A stretch of DNA of 64,000 nucleotides from the NCBI RefSeq assembly GCF_023015985.1, contig NZ_JALKAO010000003.1, forward strand, positions 496,001 to 560,000, written 5' to 3'. Shown here in pieces: positions 28,599 to 39,440 of this stretch. Each line of letters opens with the position of its first letter. Position 1 is the stretch's first letter. This DNA is from Marivita sp. S6314 (GTDB taxonomy: Bacteria > Pseudomonadota > Alphaproteobacteria > Rhodobacterales > Rhodobacteraceae). The notes under the pieces were generated by a model that was given only the letters and a program-made list of their open reading frames with translations, had not been told where the DNA came from and ran no database searches. Made by a program: the position numbers and the translations under genes.

Positions 28599-28627
28599 AT
28601 CACCAGACCGCCCCCCGGGCTGGTGAT
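28599..28627. terminator. Hairpin in the convergent gap after the MaoC gene
   Basis: ATCACCAG pairs perfectly with CTGGTGAT around a 13-base C-rich loop, 39 bases past the MaoC stop and facing rpe. It is followed by TTTG only, so it is a weak terminator for the forward strand. The rest of 28561-28729 shows nothing else. Confidence 0.5.
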
Positions 28628-28729
28628 TTGTTGACGCAGGCGTGCCGTTCTTTCTGTGCGCGGATTTGGCTGCGATAAAGTGCTCAGATCCACGGTCGGT
28701 CACCACCCCGCGGTCTGGTGACGGCGCGA

Positions 28730-29410
28730 CTATCCAGCCGCCGCACGGATCGCCTTGATGTTCTCACCATAAGGCGCGGGGTTTGACACCGACCCGCCCT
28801 TGAACGCGGCGGAGCCTGCGACAAGCACGTCAGCACCAGCCGCGCGCACCAGAGGGGCCGTCGTCGGATCAACGCCGCCATCAATCTCGATATGGACCTC
28901 GCGGTCACCGATCATCTCGCGCAGTTCGGTCACTTTCTGCACGCAGGAATGGATGAATTTCTGACCGCCAAAACCGGGGTTCACGGTCATCACGCAGATC
29001 AGGTCAACAAGGTCGAGAACCGGCGCTGCTGCCTCGGCAGGTGTCCCGGGGTTCAGCGCCAGACCCGCCTTGGCCCCTGTCGCGCGGATCGCTTGCAACG
29101 TGCGGTGAATGTGCGGCCCGGCCTCGACATGGGCGGTGATCACATCGGCACCGGCATCGGCGAAGGCTTCGATATAGGGATCGACCGGCGCGATCATGAG
29201 ATGCACGTCCATCACCGTCTTGATATGCGGACGGATCGCAGCACACATGGCGGGGCCGAAGGTGATGTTGGGCACGAAATGCCCGTCCATGACATCGACG
29301 TGAATCCAGTCCGCCCCTTGCGCTTCGACGGCCTCGATCTCGGCCCCGAAATTGGCAAAATCTGCGGCAAGGATGGAGGGGGCAATTTTTACCGAACGGT
29401 CAAACGTCAT
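28730..29410 (-). CDS. rpe: Ribulose-phosphate 3-epimerase
   Basis: 226-residue TIM-barrel epimerase interconverting ribulose-5-phosphate and xylulose-5-phosphate in the pentose phosphate pathway. Signatures: KIAPSILAADFANFG (7-21), HVDVMDGHFVPNITFGP (about 37-53, with His and Asp metal/catalytic ligands), DVHLMI (about 68-73), HVEAGPHIH, MTVNPGFGGQKF (about 140-151) and EIDGGVDPTTAP (about 173-184, catalytic Asp). AGGAG lies before the ATG at 29410. It follows the hydroxyacid dehydrogenase gene by 24 bases and is probably co-transcribed with it. Confidence 0.97.
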   Translation of the reverse strand: MTFDRSVKIAPSILAADFANFGAEIEAVEAQGADWIHVDVMDGHFVPNITFGPAMCAAIRPHIKTVMDVHLMIAPVDPYIEAFADAGADVITAHVEAGPHIHRTLQAIRATGAKAGLALNPGTPAEAAAPVLDLVDLICVMTVNPGFGGQKFIHSCVQKVTELREMIGDREVHIEIDGGVDPTTAPLVRAAGADVLVAGSAAFKGGSVSNPAPYGENIKAIRAAAG

Positions 29411-29434
29411 GATGAGGCTCCTTTGGTGGGAGGC

Positions 29435-30370
29435 TTAGTAGCCCGCATCGCGATCCACAAGGTACAAGAACGGCTCACCCGCCTCTCCGCGTCGGATGTT
29501 TTCGACAATGGCCCGGCTGGCGCTGGGCGCGCGGGTTTCCGAGGCGATATGCGGTGTGACGGTCACCCTTGGATGAGACCAGTAGGGGTGGTCTTTAGGC
29601 AAAGGTTCGGTGCGGAACACGTCCAGCGTGGCATGGGCGATGTGCCCGCTGTCCAGTGCCGCCAGCAAAGCGTCATCGTCAATCAAGGGGCCTCGGCCCG
29701 GGTTCACGACAAACGCGCCTTTTGGCATCAGGGCCAGCGTTTCGGCGTTGAGCGTGTTTTCGGTGGACGGTGTGCTGGGCAACAGCAGGACAACGATCTG
29801 GGACTGGCGCAAGACCTCGCGCAGCCCGTCCGGCCCGGTCAGGCACGGAATGCCCTCCACCGTTTTGGGCGACCGCGCCCAGCCTGTGACCGGGAAGCCA
29901 AGCTGCTGCAAGGCTTGCCCGCAGGCCGAGCCCAGCTCGCCCAGCCCCAGAATGCCAACGGGACGATCCGCGGCGACCGGCGGCGCATCGGCGATCCAGT
30001 CATGGTTCGGGTTCACGATATGCGCGTCCATGCCAAGGTGATGGCGCAGGACATGCCCCGTCACCCATTCGACCATGCCTTGTGTTAGGCCTGCGTCATC
30101 GACCATGCGCGCAAACGGCACCTTGAGCGTCGGGTTGTTCACCGCATCCTCGACCCCGGCCCACAGGTTCAGCACAGCCTTGAGGCGGGTGTAGGGCGTG
30201 AAGTCCTGCACCTTGGAGTTTGGGGCATAGACGATGTAATCCACCGTCTCGGGGGGCAGATCCACATCGAGAACATAGTCCAGTCCCACCGCGTCAAGTG
30301 CGGCGCGCAGCGGGGCTTCGTACTCGACCCAACGCACGGTGCGCGCGGCGAAAAGAATGTTGACGGGCAT
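29435..30370 (-). CDS. Glyoxylate/hydroxypyruvate reductase A-like D-2-hydroxyacid dehydrogenase
   Basis: 311 residues of the GhrA branch. The cofactor loop GILGLGELGSACGQAL (about 138-153) with WARSPK afterwards suggests NADPH use; active-site residues are the Arg in NPGRGPLIDD (about 222-231), Glu in VFRTEPLP, and His in TPHIASETR. N-terminal NLWAGVEDA (about 67-75) is a GhrA feature. Likely substrates are glyoxylate and hydroxypyruvate. Glyoxylate is also a product of EMC-pathway lyases, so it could dispose of excess. Three bases separate its start from the rodA stop, so it extends the mre-rod transcript. Confidence 0.86.
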   Translation of the reverse strand: MPVNILFAARTVRWVEYEAPLRAALDAVGLDYVLDVDLPPETVDYIVYAPNSKVQDFTPYTRLKAVLNLWAGVEDAVNNPTLKVPFARMVDDAGLTQGMVEWVTGHVLRHHLGMDAHIVNPNHDWIADAPPVAADRPVGILGLGELGSACGQALQQLGFPVTGWARSPKTVEGIPCLTGPDGLREVLRQSQIVVLLLPSTPSTENTLNAETLALMPKGAFVVNPGRGPLIDDDALLAALDSGHIAHATLDVFRTEPLPKDHPYWSHPRVTVTPHIASETRAPSASRAIVENIRRGEAGEPFLYLVDRDAGY

Positions 30371-30373
30371 GGC

Positions 30374-31513
30374 TTACCTTGGGCGATGGATATGGGCGCT
30401 TTGTACCAAGCCAAACGCAATCATCAACACAAGCATTGCCGAACCGCCGTAACTCACCAGGGGCAAAGGCACGCCGACAACCGGCGCAAGGCCCATGACC
30501 ATCGACATGTTCACAGCGAAGAACAAAAAGAATGTCACCCCGATGCCAAGGATCAGAAGCGAGGAGTAGCGGTCGCGGTTTTGCAGGGCCGAGACGACGC
30601 AGAAGATCAGGATCAGCACATAAAGAAACAGCAGGGATATCCCGCCGATAAAGCCGAACTCTTCGGCCAGTGTGTTGAAGATGAAGTCGGTGTGCTTTTC
30701 CGGCAGGAAGTTCAGGCGCGATTGTGTGCCCTGCATGAAGCCGCGCCCGGTCCAGCCGCCTGACCCCATCGCAATCTTGGCCTGCGTAATGTGATAGCCC
30801 GCGCCAAGCGGGTCAGAGCTTGGGTCCAGAAACGTGTCGATGCGCCGGAACTGGTAGTCCTTGAGCAATTGCCAATCGGTGCCGCGGCTGAGGAAGACGG
30901 TGTAGATCCCGCCAATCCCGGCGGCGATCACGGTGGCGAAATAGGCCCAATGCACACCGGCCAGGAACATCATCAAACCGCCACCGGCGACCAAAAGGAT
31001 CGCAGTGCCCAGATCGGGCTGGGTCAGCACCAGAAACGTGGGCAACAGGATGATGAACACCGGAATTAGCACCCAGAACGGGTGCGATGTTTTTTTCATC
31101 GGCAGCCAGTCGTAATAGGCGGCCAACACCATGACCATGGCGATCTTCATCAATTCGGACGGTTGCAACCGCATGAATCCAAGGTCGATCCAGCGCTGCG
31201 CGCCCATGCCGACGGCGCCAAAGAACTCGACCGCCACCAGCAAGGCCAGCGCGACAAGATAGGCAACCACGGACATGTTGCGCCAGAACCAGATCGGCAC
31301 CATGGCGACGATGAACATCAGTGCAAGACCAAGCGCAAAGCGCTTCAGCTGCGGTTCGGCCCAGGGCATCATGGACCCACCGGCGACTGAATAGAGCATC
31401 AGGATGCCGACGCCGGTGATCGCGGTCAGCAAAAGCACCAGCGGCCAGTTGATGAACAGCATCTTGCGCCATCCCGCCGGGACGGTTTTGACGGTGTACT
31501 CAAGATAACTCAT
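30374..31513 (-). CDS. rodA: Rod-shape-determining protein RodA, SEDS glycosyltransferase
   Basis: 379-residue polytopic membrane protein of the SEDS family, which polymerises lipid II into glycan strands with PBP2 in the elongation complex. About ten hydrophobic segments; motifs include GAQRWIDLGFMRLQPSELMKI (about 103-123), QPDLGTAILLVAGG (about 164-177, with the catalytic Asp), SRGTDWQLLKDYQ, the GSGGWTGRGFMQGTQSRLNFLPEKHTDFIF block (about 250-279), and GVPLPLVSYGGSAML near the C-terminus. The ATG overlaps the mrdA stop (ATGA). Confidence 0.96.
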   Translation of the reverse strand: MSYLEYTVKTVPAGWRKMLFINWPLVLLLTAITGVGILMLYSVAGGSMMPWAEPQLKRFALGLALMFIVAMVPIWFWRNMSVVAYLVALALLVAVEFFGAVGMGAQRWIDLGFMRLQPSELMKIAMVMVLAAYYDWLPMKKTSHPFWVLIPVFIILLPTFLVLTQPDLGTAILLVAGGGLMMFLAGVHWAYFATVIAAGIGGIYTVFLSRGTDWQLLKDYQFRRIDTFLDPSSDPLGAGYHITQAKIAMGSGGWTGRGFMQGTQSRLNFLPEKHTDFIFNTLAEEFGFIGGISLLFLYVLILIFCVVSALQNRDRYSSLLILGIGVTFFLFFAVNMSMVMGLAPVVGVPLPLVSYGGSAMLVLMIAFGLVQSAHIHRPR

Positions 31514-33453
31514 GCGCGGCTGCTCGCGTCGATATCGTTGGCCTGCAGCACCTGCCGCAAGCGTTCCTGCTGGTCCTTGATACGTCCGCGATCCTTGGTG
31601 GGGTACGCCTCAAGCGGCGGGTCTTCCCCGTAGAGCGCTTGCAAGGTGACATCCCGGCCAATCGGGGCCGCCGCGCGAGACCCGCCACCGCCATGTTCGA
31701 CAATGACGGACACGGCAATCCTGGGGTTTTCGAAAGGCGCGTAATTTACGAACAACGCGTGGTCGCGCCGGTTCCAGGGCAGGTCCTCGTTGCGGGTCAC
31801 TCCGCGCGCGCGTTCGGCAGCGGTGATGTTGCGCACCTGACTTGTGCCGGTCTTTCCGGCGATGCGATACGCGTCTTCGATGACACGCGACCCGTAGGCT
31901 GTGCCGCGCCGGTTGTTCGACACCGCGTACATCGCGCGGCGGATCTGGCGCAGGTGGTTTTCGTTGAACCCCATGCTGTCGGTTCCGATCACCGGGCGAT
32001 CCACCCCGGCCACGCTGCGCACAAGGCGCGGTTCTATGGCAGTTCCGGTGGCCAGTCGGGCCGTCATCACCGCAAGTTGCAGCGGCGAGGACAGAACGTA
32101 GCCCTGACCAATGGAGGCGTTGACGGTGTCCCCGATGCGCCAGTCAGCGTCGCGTTCGGTGCGTTTCCATTCTTTGTTCGGCACCAACCCGCTGGTAACA
32201 GCCGACATGCCGATGCCAAAGGCCTGCCCCAGTCCAAACCGGCGCGCGGTTTCTGCGATGCGGTCGATTCCGACCTTCAGGGCAAGGTCGTAATAGTAGA
32301 CATCACAGCTTTCGCGCAGGGACTGTTCGAGGTTCATATGACCGTGGCCCGCGCGCTTCCAGCAGTGGAACCGGCGACCGCCCACCTCCATGTGGCCGGG
32401 GCACCAGACGGTTTCATCCGGGGCAACCACGCCCGCGTCCATCGCCGCCAGCGCGGTGATCATCTTGAAGGTGGATCCGGGAGGATAGGCATCCTGCACG
32501 GTTTTGGATGCCAGTGGTCGGTGATCATTGTCCCGCAGGTCCCCGAAATCAGCGACGGAAATCCCGCGCACAAACTTGTTCGGATCGTATGAGGGCGACG
32601 ACGCAATGCCGAGCAGATCACCGTTTGTGACATCCATCACCACCACGGAGGCGCTTTCTTCGCCCAAGCGGGCCTGAATGTAGCTTTGCAGTTTGGCATC
32701 AACGGTCAACTGCATATCCGCACCCGGGGTGCCTTCGCGCCGGTCCAGTTCGCGCATGACGCGACCGACGGCGTTCACCTCGACGCGCTTGGCCCCGGCG
32801 CGTCCGCGCAGGTCTTCCTCGAAACGGGATTCAATGCCGACCTTGCCGATTTGGAACCGCGGAATGCGCAACACCGGATCCGGCGTTTCATAGCGCGCCA
32901 GATCGCGTTCGCTGACCGGGCCAACATAGCCCACCGCGTGGGCGAAATCGCCGCGACGGGGGTAGATGCGGGACAGTCCGACCTCGGGTGTGACCCCGGG
33001 CAGGGCGGGTGCGTTTACGGCGACGCGGCTGATGTCATCCCATGTGACCCGTTCGGCCACGGTGACCGGCAAGAACGGCGCGCTGCGCTCCATTTCGGCC
33101 AGCGCGCGGTTCAATTCATCTTCATCAAGTTCCACCAGCGTCGACAGACGGGCGATCACATCGTCCACATTTCCCGCATCCTCGCGCACCATTGTGATGC
33201 GGTAGGACGGTTCATTTGCAGCGAGCGTCACGCCGTTGCGGTCAAAAATCTGGCCGCGGGTTGGCGGGATCAGCCGGATGTTGATCCGGTTTTCTTCGGC
33301 AAGAAGGCGGAATTCGTCTGCCTGATCGACCTGCAAGTGCTGCATGCGCAGCCCAAGCGCGCCAGCAAAGGCAAGTTGCACCCCGCCCAGAATGATCCCG
33401 CGGCGCGAGATTTTGCGAATGCTTTCCGCCGTATCCTTTGGCGCACGTCTCAT
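31510..33453 (-). CDS. mrdA: Penicillin-binding protein 2 (peptidoglycan transpeptidase)
   Basis: 647-residue class B PBP. A membrane anchor at about 18-38 is followed by the pedestal domain with PPTRGQIFDRNGVTLA (63-78). Transpeptidase motifs are complete: SxxK as PPGSTFK (Ser 327, Lys 330), SCDVYYYD (SxN-type triad at 382-384), and KTG (534-536). It cross-links peptidoglycan during cell elongation together with RodA. Overlaps mreD and rodA by four bases each (ATGA), so translation of mreD-mrdA-rodA is coupled. Confidence 0.97.
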   Translation of the reverse strand: MRRAPKDTAESIRKISRRGIILGGVQLAFAGALGLRMQHLQVDQADEFRLLAEENRINIRLIPPTRGQIFDRNGVTLAANEPSYRITMVREDAGNVDDVIARLSTLVELDEDELNRALAEMERSAPFLPVTVAERVTWDDISRVAVNAPALPGVTPEVGLSRIYPRRGDFAHAVGYVGPVSERDLARYETPDPVLRIPRFQIGKVGIESRFEEDLRGRAGAKRVEVNAVGRVMRELDRREGTPGADMQLTVDAKLQSYIQARLGEESASVVVMDVTNGDLLGIASSPSYDPNKFVRGISVADFGDLRDNDHRPLASKTVQDAYPPGSTFKMITALAAMDAGVVAPDETVWCPGHMEVGGRRFHCWKRAGHGHMNLEQSLRESCDVYYYDLALKVGIDRIAETARRFGLGQAFGIGMSAVTSGLVPNKEWKRTERDADWRIGDTVNASIGQGYVLSSPLQLAVMTARLATGTAIEPRLVRSVAGVDRPVIGTDSMGFNENHLRQIRRAMYAVSNNRRGTAYGSRVIEDAYRIAGKTGTSQVRNITAAERARGVTRNEDLPWNRRDHALFVNYAPFENPRIAVSVIVEHGGGGSRAAAPIGRDVTLQALYGEDPPLEAYPTKDRGRIKDQQERLRQVLQANDIDASSRA

Positions 33454-33986
33454 ATCGTACGTCCCAGCCGATCTACGTCACCGGGGGCAGCCTTGCGCAC
33501 CCCGAACACAAAATAGGACACCCCAACCACCAGCGGATAAGCCGCAATGGTCATCACCACCTGAACCAGACTCAGGGTCAGCGTACCCGGCGCCAGGATA
33601 AGGATCATCAGCACCGCGCGGTAGAGGATCGTGATCACAATCAGGGTACTGGCGAAGGTGAGCCATTCAAGAACAAAGGTGGTTTCACGCTGCCGGCGTT
33701 CCCGCGATTTCAGCCATTCTGCAGCGCATACCACCAGCACCGACCACAGGCCGGGCGGACGCTGGAGCATCATGTCTGCCAGCAGCATAACAGCCGCCAC
33801 AAGCAGAATGGGCACGTAGTCGGGGCGGCGGACGGCCCAGGCAAACACCAATGCCACAAGAATATCCGGCCCGGCCCATTGGCTGGGAGCCGGATCAAGC
33901 GGCAGAAGGTGGAAGAACAGGATCACCAGCGTCAGGATCACGAACAATCCGCGCATGGCCCAGATATGCAGCAGGTTCTGGTCCAT
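33450..33986 (-). CDS. mreD: Rod-shape-determining protein MreD
   Basis: 178-residue membrane protein with about five hydrophobic segments. MreD is poorly conserved; the call rests on size, hydropathy (RGLFVILTLVILFFHLLPL at about 12-30, the GPDILVALVFAWAVRRPDYVP block at about 40-60) and its place between mreC and mrdA. It links MreBC to the wall-synthesis enzymes in the inner membrane. Its ATG shares one base with the mreC stop (TAATG) and its stop overlaps the mrdA start. Confidence 0.9.
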   Translation of the reverse strand: MDQNLLHIWAMRGLFVILTLVILFFHLLPLDPAPSQWAGPDILVALVFAWAVRRPDYVPILLVAAVMLLADMMLQRPPGLWSVLVVCAAEWLKSRERRQRETTFVLEWLTFASTLIVITILYRAVLMILILAPGTLTLSLVQVVMTIAAYPLVVGVSYFVFGVRKAAPGDVDRLGRTI

Positions 33987-34897
33987 TACTGGCCCACCTC
34001 TGCGTTGTCGGTGGGTTGGTCGGACAGGCCCGGTGGGGTCTCGGGCAAGATGAGTGCCGCCGGGTTGGACACCCGCCGTGCGCCGTGGTCCCGCAGCACG
34101 CGCAGGAATTCCAGCCGTTCATAATCGGCAGCCAGGCGCGTGCGCAGCCGACCTCCGGGATCCTGCGCCACCTGACCGATCAACAGACCCGGCGGGAACA
34201 CGTCGCCATCGCCGGATGTGACGATCCGGTCGCCCGGGCGCACCTGATCGGGGTCTTCAAGAAAATCAATTGGCGGGGCCGAGGTGTTGTCCCCGACGAT
34301 CAGCGCGCGTTGACCCGAGGGCTGGATGGTCGCGGGAATGCGGCTGGTTGCGTCTGTCAGCATGATCACCCGGCTGGTGTTCGCACCCACACCCGAGATG
34401 CGCCCGACCAGCCCGGTGCCATCGACTGTTGCCCAGCCGTCAACAATCCCGTCGCGGGACCCGACATTGATCAGAACGGACTGACGGAACGGCGATCCTG
34501 AATCCGCCAAAACAACGCCCGTGATATACGTGAGGCGTGGGTCGATGCGGACATTGTTCAAATCGCGCAGCTTGGCGTTTTCCTGTTCCAGTTGAAGCGC
34601 GGCCTCTTTCCACGCGGTCATCTGGCGCAACTCGCGGCGCAGTTCCTGGTTTTGTTCGTAGATGCGCTGGTAGCTGCGGAAGTCACGCGCGATGTTGACG
34701 GTGGCTGTCACAGGGGCCATCGCCCAGTCAAAACTGGGCAGGACGGTGTCGATCACAGCCGCGCGAAACCGTTCGACGCGTGGGCTGTCGATGCGCCAGA
34801 CGAAAAACAGCCCCAGCAAGAACAGGACCACGACGGCCAGAAGCAACCGCTTGAGCGGGGTTGTATAGTCGTCACTATGTGTGCCGTTCTTTGCCAA
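33986..34897 (-). CDS. mreC: Cell-shape-determining protein MreC
   Basis: 303 residues: one membrane segment (LKRLLLAVVVLFLLGLFFVW, about 14-33), a coiled coil (YEQNQELRRELRQM to LEQENAKLRDL, about 85-115), then the two beta domains of periplasmic MreC, with ITGVVLADSGSPFRQSVLIN (about 127-146), VGRISGVGANTSRVIMLTD and an RPGDRIVTSGDGDVFPPGLL segment near the end. It forms a scaffold between MreB and penicillin-binding proteins. Lies 29 bases downstream of mreB. The last 45 residues form a Pro/Glu-rich tail. Confidence 0.96.
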   Translation of the reverse strand: MAKNGTHSDDYTTPLKRLLLAVVVLFLLGLFFVWRIDSPRVERFRAAVIDTVLPSFDWAMAPVTATVNIARDFRSYQRIYEQNQELRRELRQMTAWKEAALQLEQENAKLRDLNNVRIDPRLTYITGVVLADSGSPFRQSVLINVGSRDGIVDGWATVDGTGLVGRISGVGANTSRVIMLTDATSRIPATIQPSGQRALIVGDNTSAPPIDFLEDPDQVRPGDRIVTSGDGDVFPPGLLIGQVAQDPGGRLRTRLAADYERLEFLRVLRDHGARRVSNPAALILPETPPGLSDQPTDNAEVGQ

Positions 34898-34926
34898 AAA
34901 TCCCCCTTTCCGAAAGGGTGATGGGT

Positions 34927-36306
<1,380 letters not shown>

Positions 36307-36717
36307 ATGATGGGTAAATTTGTAAAAGGTATCGGCAAGCTTGGACTGTACGCCATGGGGCTCGCCGCAATCCTCGGTGCTTGGGATTTCTTTGCGCAGG
36401 CGAAAGCGGCGGAAGGTCAATACACGCTGCAGAAATACGCAACTTCGGTGTCAGAACGGTACGGCGACGATGCCGCCAGCATTGCGGACTCCGCAGGCAC
36501 ATTGGCGAAGGCCGGTTACCGGGCGGGTGTTGCCTGGACAGCAGAAACCGGATGGCTAGAAGCGCTCGGGATTGAGGCGATTGCGCCGCAGCCGGACGAG
36601 GCGGTCGTTGTGATGCAGGACGCAGACTCCGAGGTGGAGACCATCGTGGTGGCGTCGGCCGGTGCGTTTGTGGCCCCTGAAACATCGCTCTTTCCACGCG
36701 CGCGGGCCGAGAACTAG
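36307..36717 (+). CDS. Uncharacterised protein with N-terminal signal or anchor segment
   Basis: 136 residues starting MMGKFVKGIGKLGLYAMGLA, a basic then hydrophobic start that continues AILGAWDFFAQAKA and may be a signal peptide (cleaved after AKA) or a membrane anchor. The next 50 residues are rich in Ala, Ser and Asp with a YATSVSERYGDDAASI segment; the acidic tail (DEAVVVMQDADSEVETIVV) is followed by PETSLFPRARAEN. No family recognised. GGAGG sits five bases before the first ATG and eight before a second ATG at 36310. It is divergent from mreB and 111 bases ahead of the dehydrogenase gene. Confidence 0.65.
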   Translation: MMGKFVKGIGKLGLYAMGLAAILGAWDFFAQAKAAEGQYTLQKYATSVSERYGDDAASIADSAGTLAKAGYRAGVAWTAETGWLEALGIEAIAPQPDEAVVVMQDADSEVETIVVASAGAFVAPETSLFPRARAEN

Positions 36718-36828
36718 GTCGCACAGACAGACGCAGGTCGTTTTCCTGCCGCAACCGGTCGGACTGGTTCGGCGCGTAATGTGGGCGCAGAGTATTCACT
36801 TCAGGCAAACGCCTTGGAGTGAAGACCC

Positions 36829-39327
36829 ATGAAAACGCATGTCAAAGCCTTGGTTGTCGGTGGCGGAGCCGTCGGCACCTCAATCGCCTATCATCTTGCC
36901 CGCGCAGGTTGGGAGGATGTGATGCTCTTGGAGCGGGACGAATTGACGTCCGGATCCACCTGGCATGCAGCGGGTTTGCTTCCCTATTTCAACATGAGCT
37001 ATGCGACGACGCATATTCATGACTATTCGATCAAGTTTTACAAAACGCTTGAGGAAGAGACCGGACTGAACGCAGGCTTTTCGGTCGTTGGCAACCTGCG
37101 CATGGCGCAGACGCAGGCGCGGATGGACGAATACATGGTTTACGCCACGACGGCGGAAACCTGTGGCGTGCCATATGAATGGCTGTCGCCTGCGCAGATC
37201 AAGGAGCGGTATCCGCTGGTGCGGACCGAGGATTTGGTGGGCGCGATTTACCATCCCACGGATGGCTACATTAACCCCGCGGATGTCACGATGGCGATGG
37301 CCAAGGGCGCGCGTCAACGCGGGGTCGAGATTGTGCGCAAGTGGCAGGCGGACGCCTATCACTGGACCGGCGATCATTGGGATGTGACCTGCACCAAGAT
37401 GGTGGAAAAGGGTGGAAACCTTGTGCCGTCTGATGAGCAGATCGTCATTCATGCCGAGCATGTCGTCACGGCGACGGGCAACCACCCGCAGCGGACGGCG
37501 AAACTGTTGGGGCTGAAGATTCCGGCGATCCCGGTGGAGCATCAATTCATTGTCACAGAGCCTGATCCGGCGCTCGTGGAATGGCGCAAGGAAAATGGCG
37601 AACACCCGGTCCTGCGCGATGCGGATGCCAAGTGGTATGTGCGCGAGGAACGCGGCGGGTGGATTCTTGGGCCATATGAGCGCAATGCGCCTGCGCGGTT
37701 CGAATACGGCGTGCCGGACAGCTTCCGTGCGGACCTGTTCCCTCTCGATCTGGAGCGGATCGAAGAGGAATACATGAGCATGATCCACCGCATTCCGTCT
37801 TCGGAAACGGTGGGTCTCAAGGACGATTTCAACGGTCCGATTTGCTACACGCCCGATGGGAACCCTCTGGTCGGTCCTGCGCCGGGTCTACGCAATATGT
37901 GGCTGGCGGAAGGGTTTTCCTTCGGGATCACGGCGGCGGGTGGCACAGGCTATTACATGGCGCAGATGATGGTCGAGGGAGAGGCTGAGATCGACATGGC
38001 CTCGCTTGATCCCAAGCGCTACGGGTCCTGGATGACGACCGAATACGCCGCGCGTAAGAACGAAGAGGCGTATGAGCACGTCTATATCCTTCACCACCCG
38101 GACGAAGAGCGGCCTGCCTGCCGTCCGCTTCGTACGGCGCCAGCGTACGACCGGCAAAAAGCCCTTGGTGCGCAGTTTGGCTGTGTGAACGGGTGGGAAC
38201 GTCCGAACTATTACGGGCCTTTGGATGCGGGTCCGGATATTGACCATGACGCGCGGTCGTTCAAGCGGGGCGGGTGGTGGCAATACGCCGTGGATGAGGC
38301 GAAAGCGATCCGCGAGGGTGTGGGCCTGATCGATGCGACGGCGTTTACCAAGCATGTCGTCAAAGGGCCCGGAGCGACGCAATTCCTGGACTGGTTCACT
38401 TGCAACACCCTGCCGAAGGTCGGGCGGATCAACCTGACCTATGCTTTGACTGAACATGGGACGACGCGCACGGAATATACGATCGTGCGGTTAGGAGAGG
38501 ACGAATACTACCTCGTGTCAGCCGGTGCCTGGACGGCCTATGACGCGGATTATCTGCGCAAGGCGGCCGAGGATAAGGCGGGTGAATTCGGCTACATCGA
38601 AATTCAGGATGTTACGACACAGTGGGGTGTGTTTGCCATTGCCGGGCCGAAATCGCGGGATGTGTTGAACGAGCTTGTCAAGGATGCCGATCCAGCGACG
38701 GCCCTGTCGAACAAGCGGTTCCCGTGGCTGTCGATGCGAGACATCGAATTGGGCATGTGCCCGGTGCGCGCGATCCGTGTGGCGTATACGGGTGAATTGG
38801 GCTGGGAATTGCACCATCCGATCGAGATGCAGGCCTATCTTTGGGATCAGTTGATGGCGGCGGGAGCCAAGCATGACATGAAGCTGGTCGGCGCGCGGGC
38901 GCAAAACTGGTTGCGGCAGGAAAAGTCGTATCGGGCGTTTGGCACTGAGTTGGGCCGCGATGCGACGCCTTTGGAGGCGGATTTGGCCCGGTTCGTCGAT
39001 CTGTCGAAGGACTTTCACGGCAAGGCGGCGATGGAAAAGATCGGTGTGCGGTCGAAGTGCTGCACGTTGCTGATCGACGGGCCTGCGGATGCCGACCCGT
39101 GGGGGCGCGAGGCTCTGTATGACGGAGAGACGCGCGTTGGGCGGTTGACCTCGGGCGGCTATTCGGTGGCGTTCGGGAAATCAATCGGGATGGGGTATGT
39201 GACGCCCGATCTGGCCGTGCCGGGGACCAAGCTGAAAGTGAAGATGTTCGATCAGCTTTGGGACGCGGAGGTTGTCGAGGACAGCCCGTATGATCCGAAG
39301 AACGAGGTGATACGCAAGGATGGGTAA
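36829..39327 (+). CDS. FAD-dependent dimethylglycine/sarcosine dehydrogenase-like protein with GcvT domain
   Basis: 832 residues with two parts. N-terminal flavin amine-oxidase domain (about 1-390): VVGGGAVGTSIAYHLARAG (9-27) and SGSTWHAAGLL (about 41-51), whose His is the covalent FAD attachment site in dimethylglycine and sarcosine dehydrogenases. C-terminal GcvT/aminomethyltransferase part (about 430-830): RTEYTIVRLGEDEYYLVSAG, GVFAIAGPKSRDVL, RVAYTGELGWELHHP, ELGRDATPLEADL and RVGRLTSGGYS. It would demethylate an N-methylated glycine or similar amine and pass the one-carbon unit to tetrahydrofolate. Which amine is unknown. Methylated amines from osmolyte breakdown are plausible in a marine bacterium. 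Confidence 0.87.
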   Translation: MKTHVKALVVGGGAVGTSIAYHLARAGWEDVMLLERDELTSGSTWHAAGLLPYFNMSYATTHIHDYSIKFYKTLEEETGLNAGFSVVGNLRMAQTQARMDEYMVYATTAETCGVPYEWLSPAQIKERYPLVRTEDLVGAIYHPTDGYINPADVTMAMAKGARQRGVEIVRKWQADAYHWTGDHWDVTCTKMVEKGGNLVPSDEQIVIHAEHVVTATGNHPQRTAKLLGLKIPAIPVEHQFIVTEPDPALVEWRKENGEHPVLRDADAKWYVREERGGWILGPYERNAPARFEYGVPDSFRADLFPLDLERIEEEYMSMIHRIPSSETVGLKDDFNGPICYTPDGNPLVGPAPGLRNMWLAEGFSFGITAAGGTGYYMAQMMVEGEAEIDMASLDPKRYGSWMTTEYAARKNEEAYEHVYILHHPDEERPACRPLRTAPAYDRQKALGAQFGCVNGWERPNYYGPLDAGPDIDHDARSFKRGGWWQYAVDEAKAIREGVGLIDATAFTKHVVKGPGATQFLDWFTCNTLPKVGRINLTYALTEHGTTRTEYTIVRLGEDEYYLVSAGAWTAYDADYLRKAAEDKAGEFGYIEIQDVTTQWGVFAIAGPKSRDVLNELVKDADPATALSNKRFPWLSMRDIELGMCPVRAIRVAYTGELGWELHHPIEMQAYLWDQLMAAGAKHDMKLVGARAQNWLRQEKSYRAFGTELGRDATPLEADLARFVDLSKDFHGKAAMEKIGVRSKCCTLLIDGPADADPWGREALYDGETRVGRLTSGGYSVAFGKSIGMGYVTPDLAVPGTKLKVKMFDQLWDAEVVEDSPYDPKNEVIRKDG

Positions 39328-39377
39328 TGCCTGTCGAATTGGCTTCGCCAATCCGACCGGGGCCCGCACGTGCCGCG

Positions 39378-39429
39378 CGGGCGTGAGGGCTCTGCCCTCA
39401 CACTCCCGAGGTATTTTCGAAACGAAGAA
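39378..39429 (+). repeat. Dispersed intergenic repeat, copy 1
   Basis: GCGGGCGTGAGGG, a short variable part, then CACTCCCGAGGTATTTTC and AAACGAAGAA. The same order of blocks occurs in reverse orientation at 59951-60003. Both copies lie in gaps between convergent genes. From memory, CACTCCCG-GGTATTTT blocks are common in Rhodobacteraceae genomes. Confidence 0.75.
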
Positions 39430-39440
39430 CGGGGCTTTGG

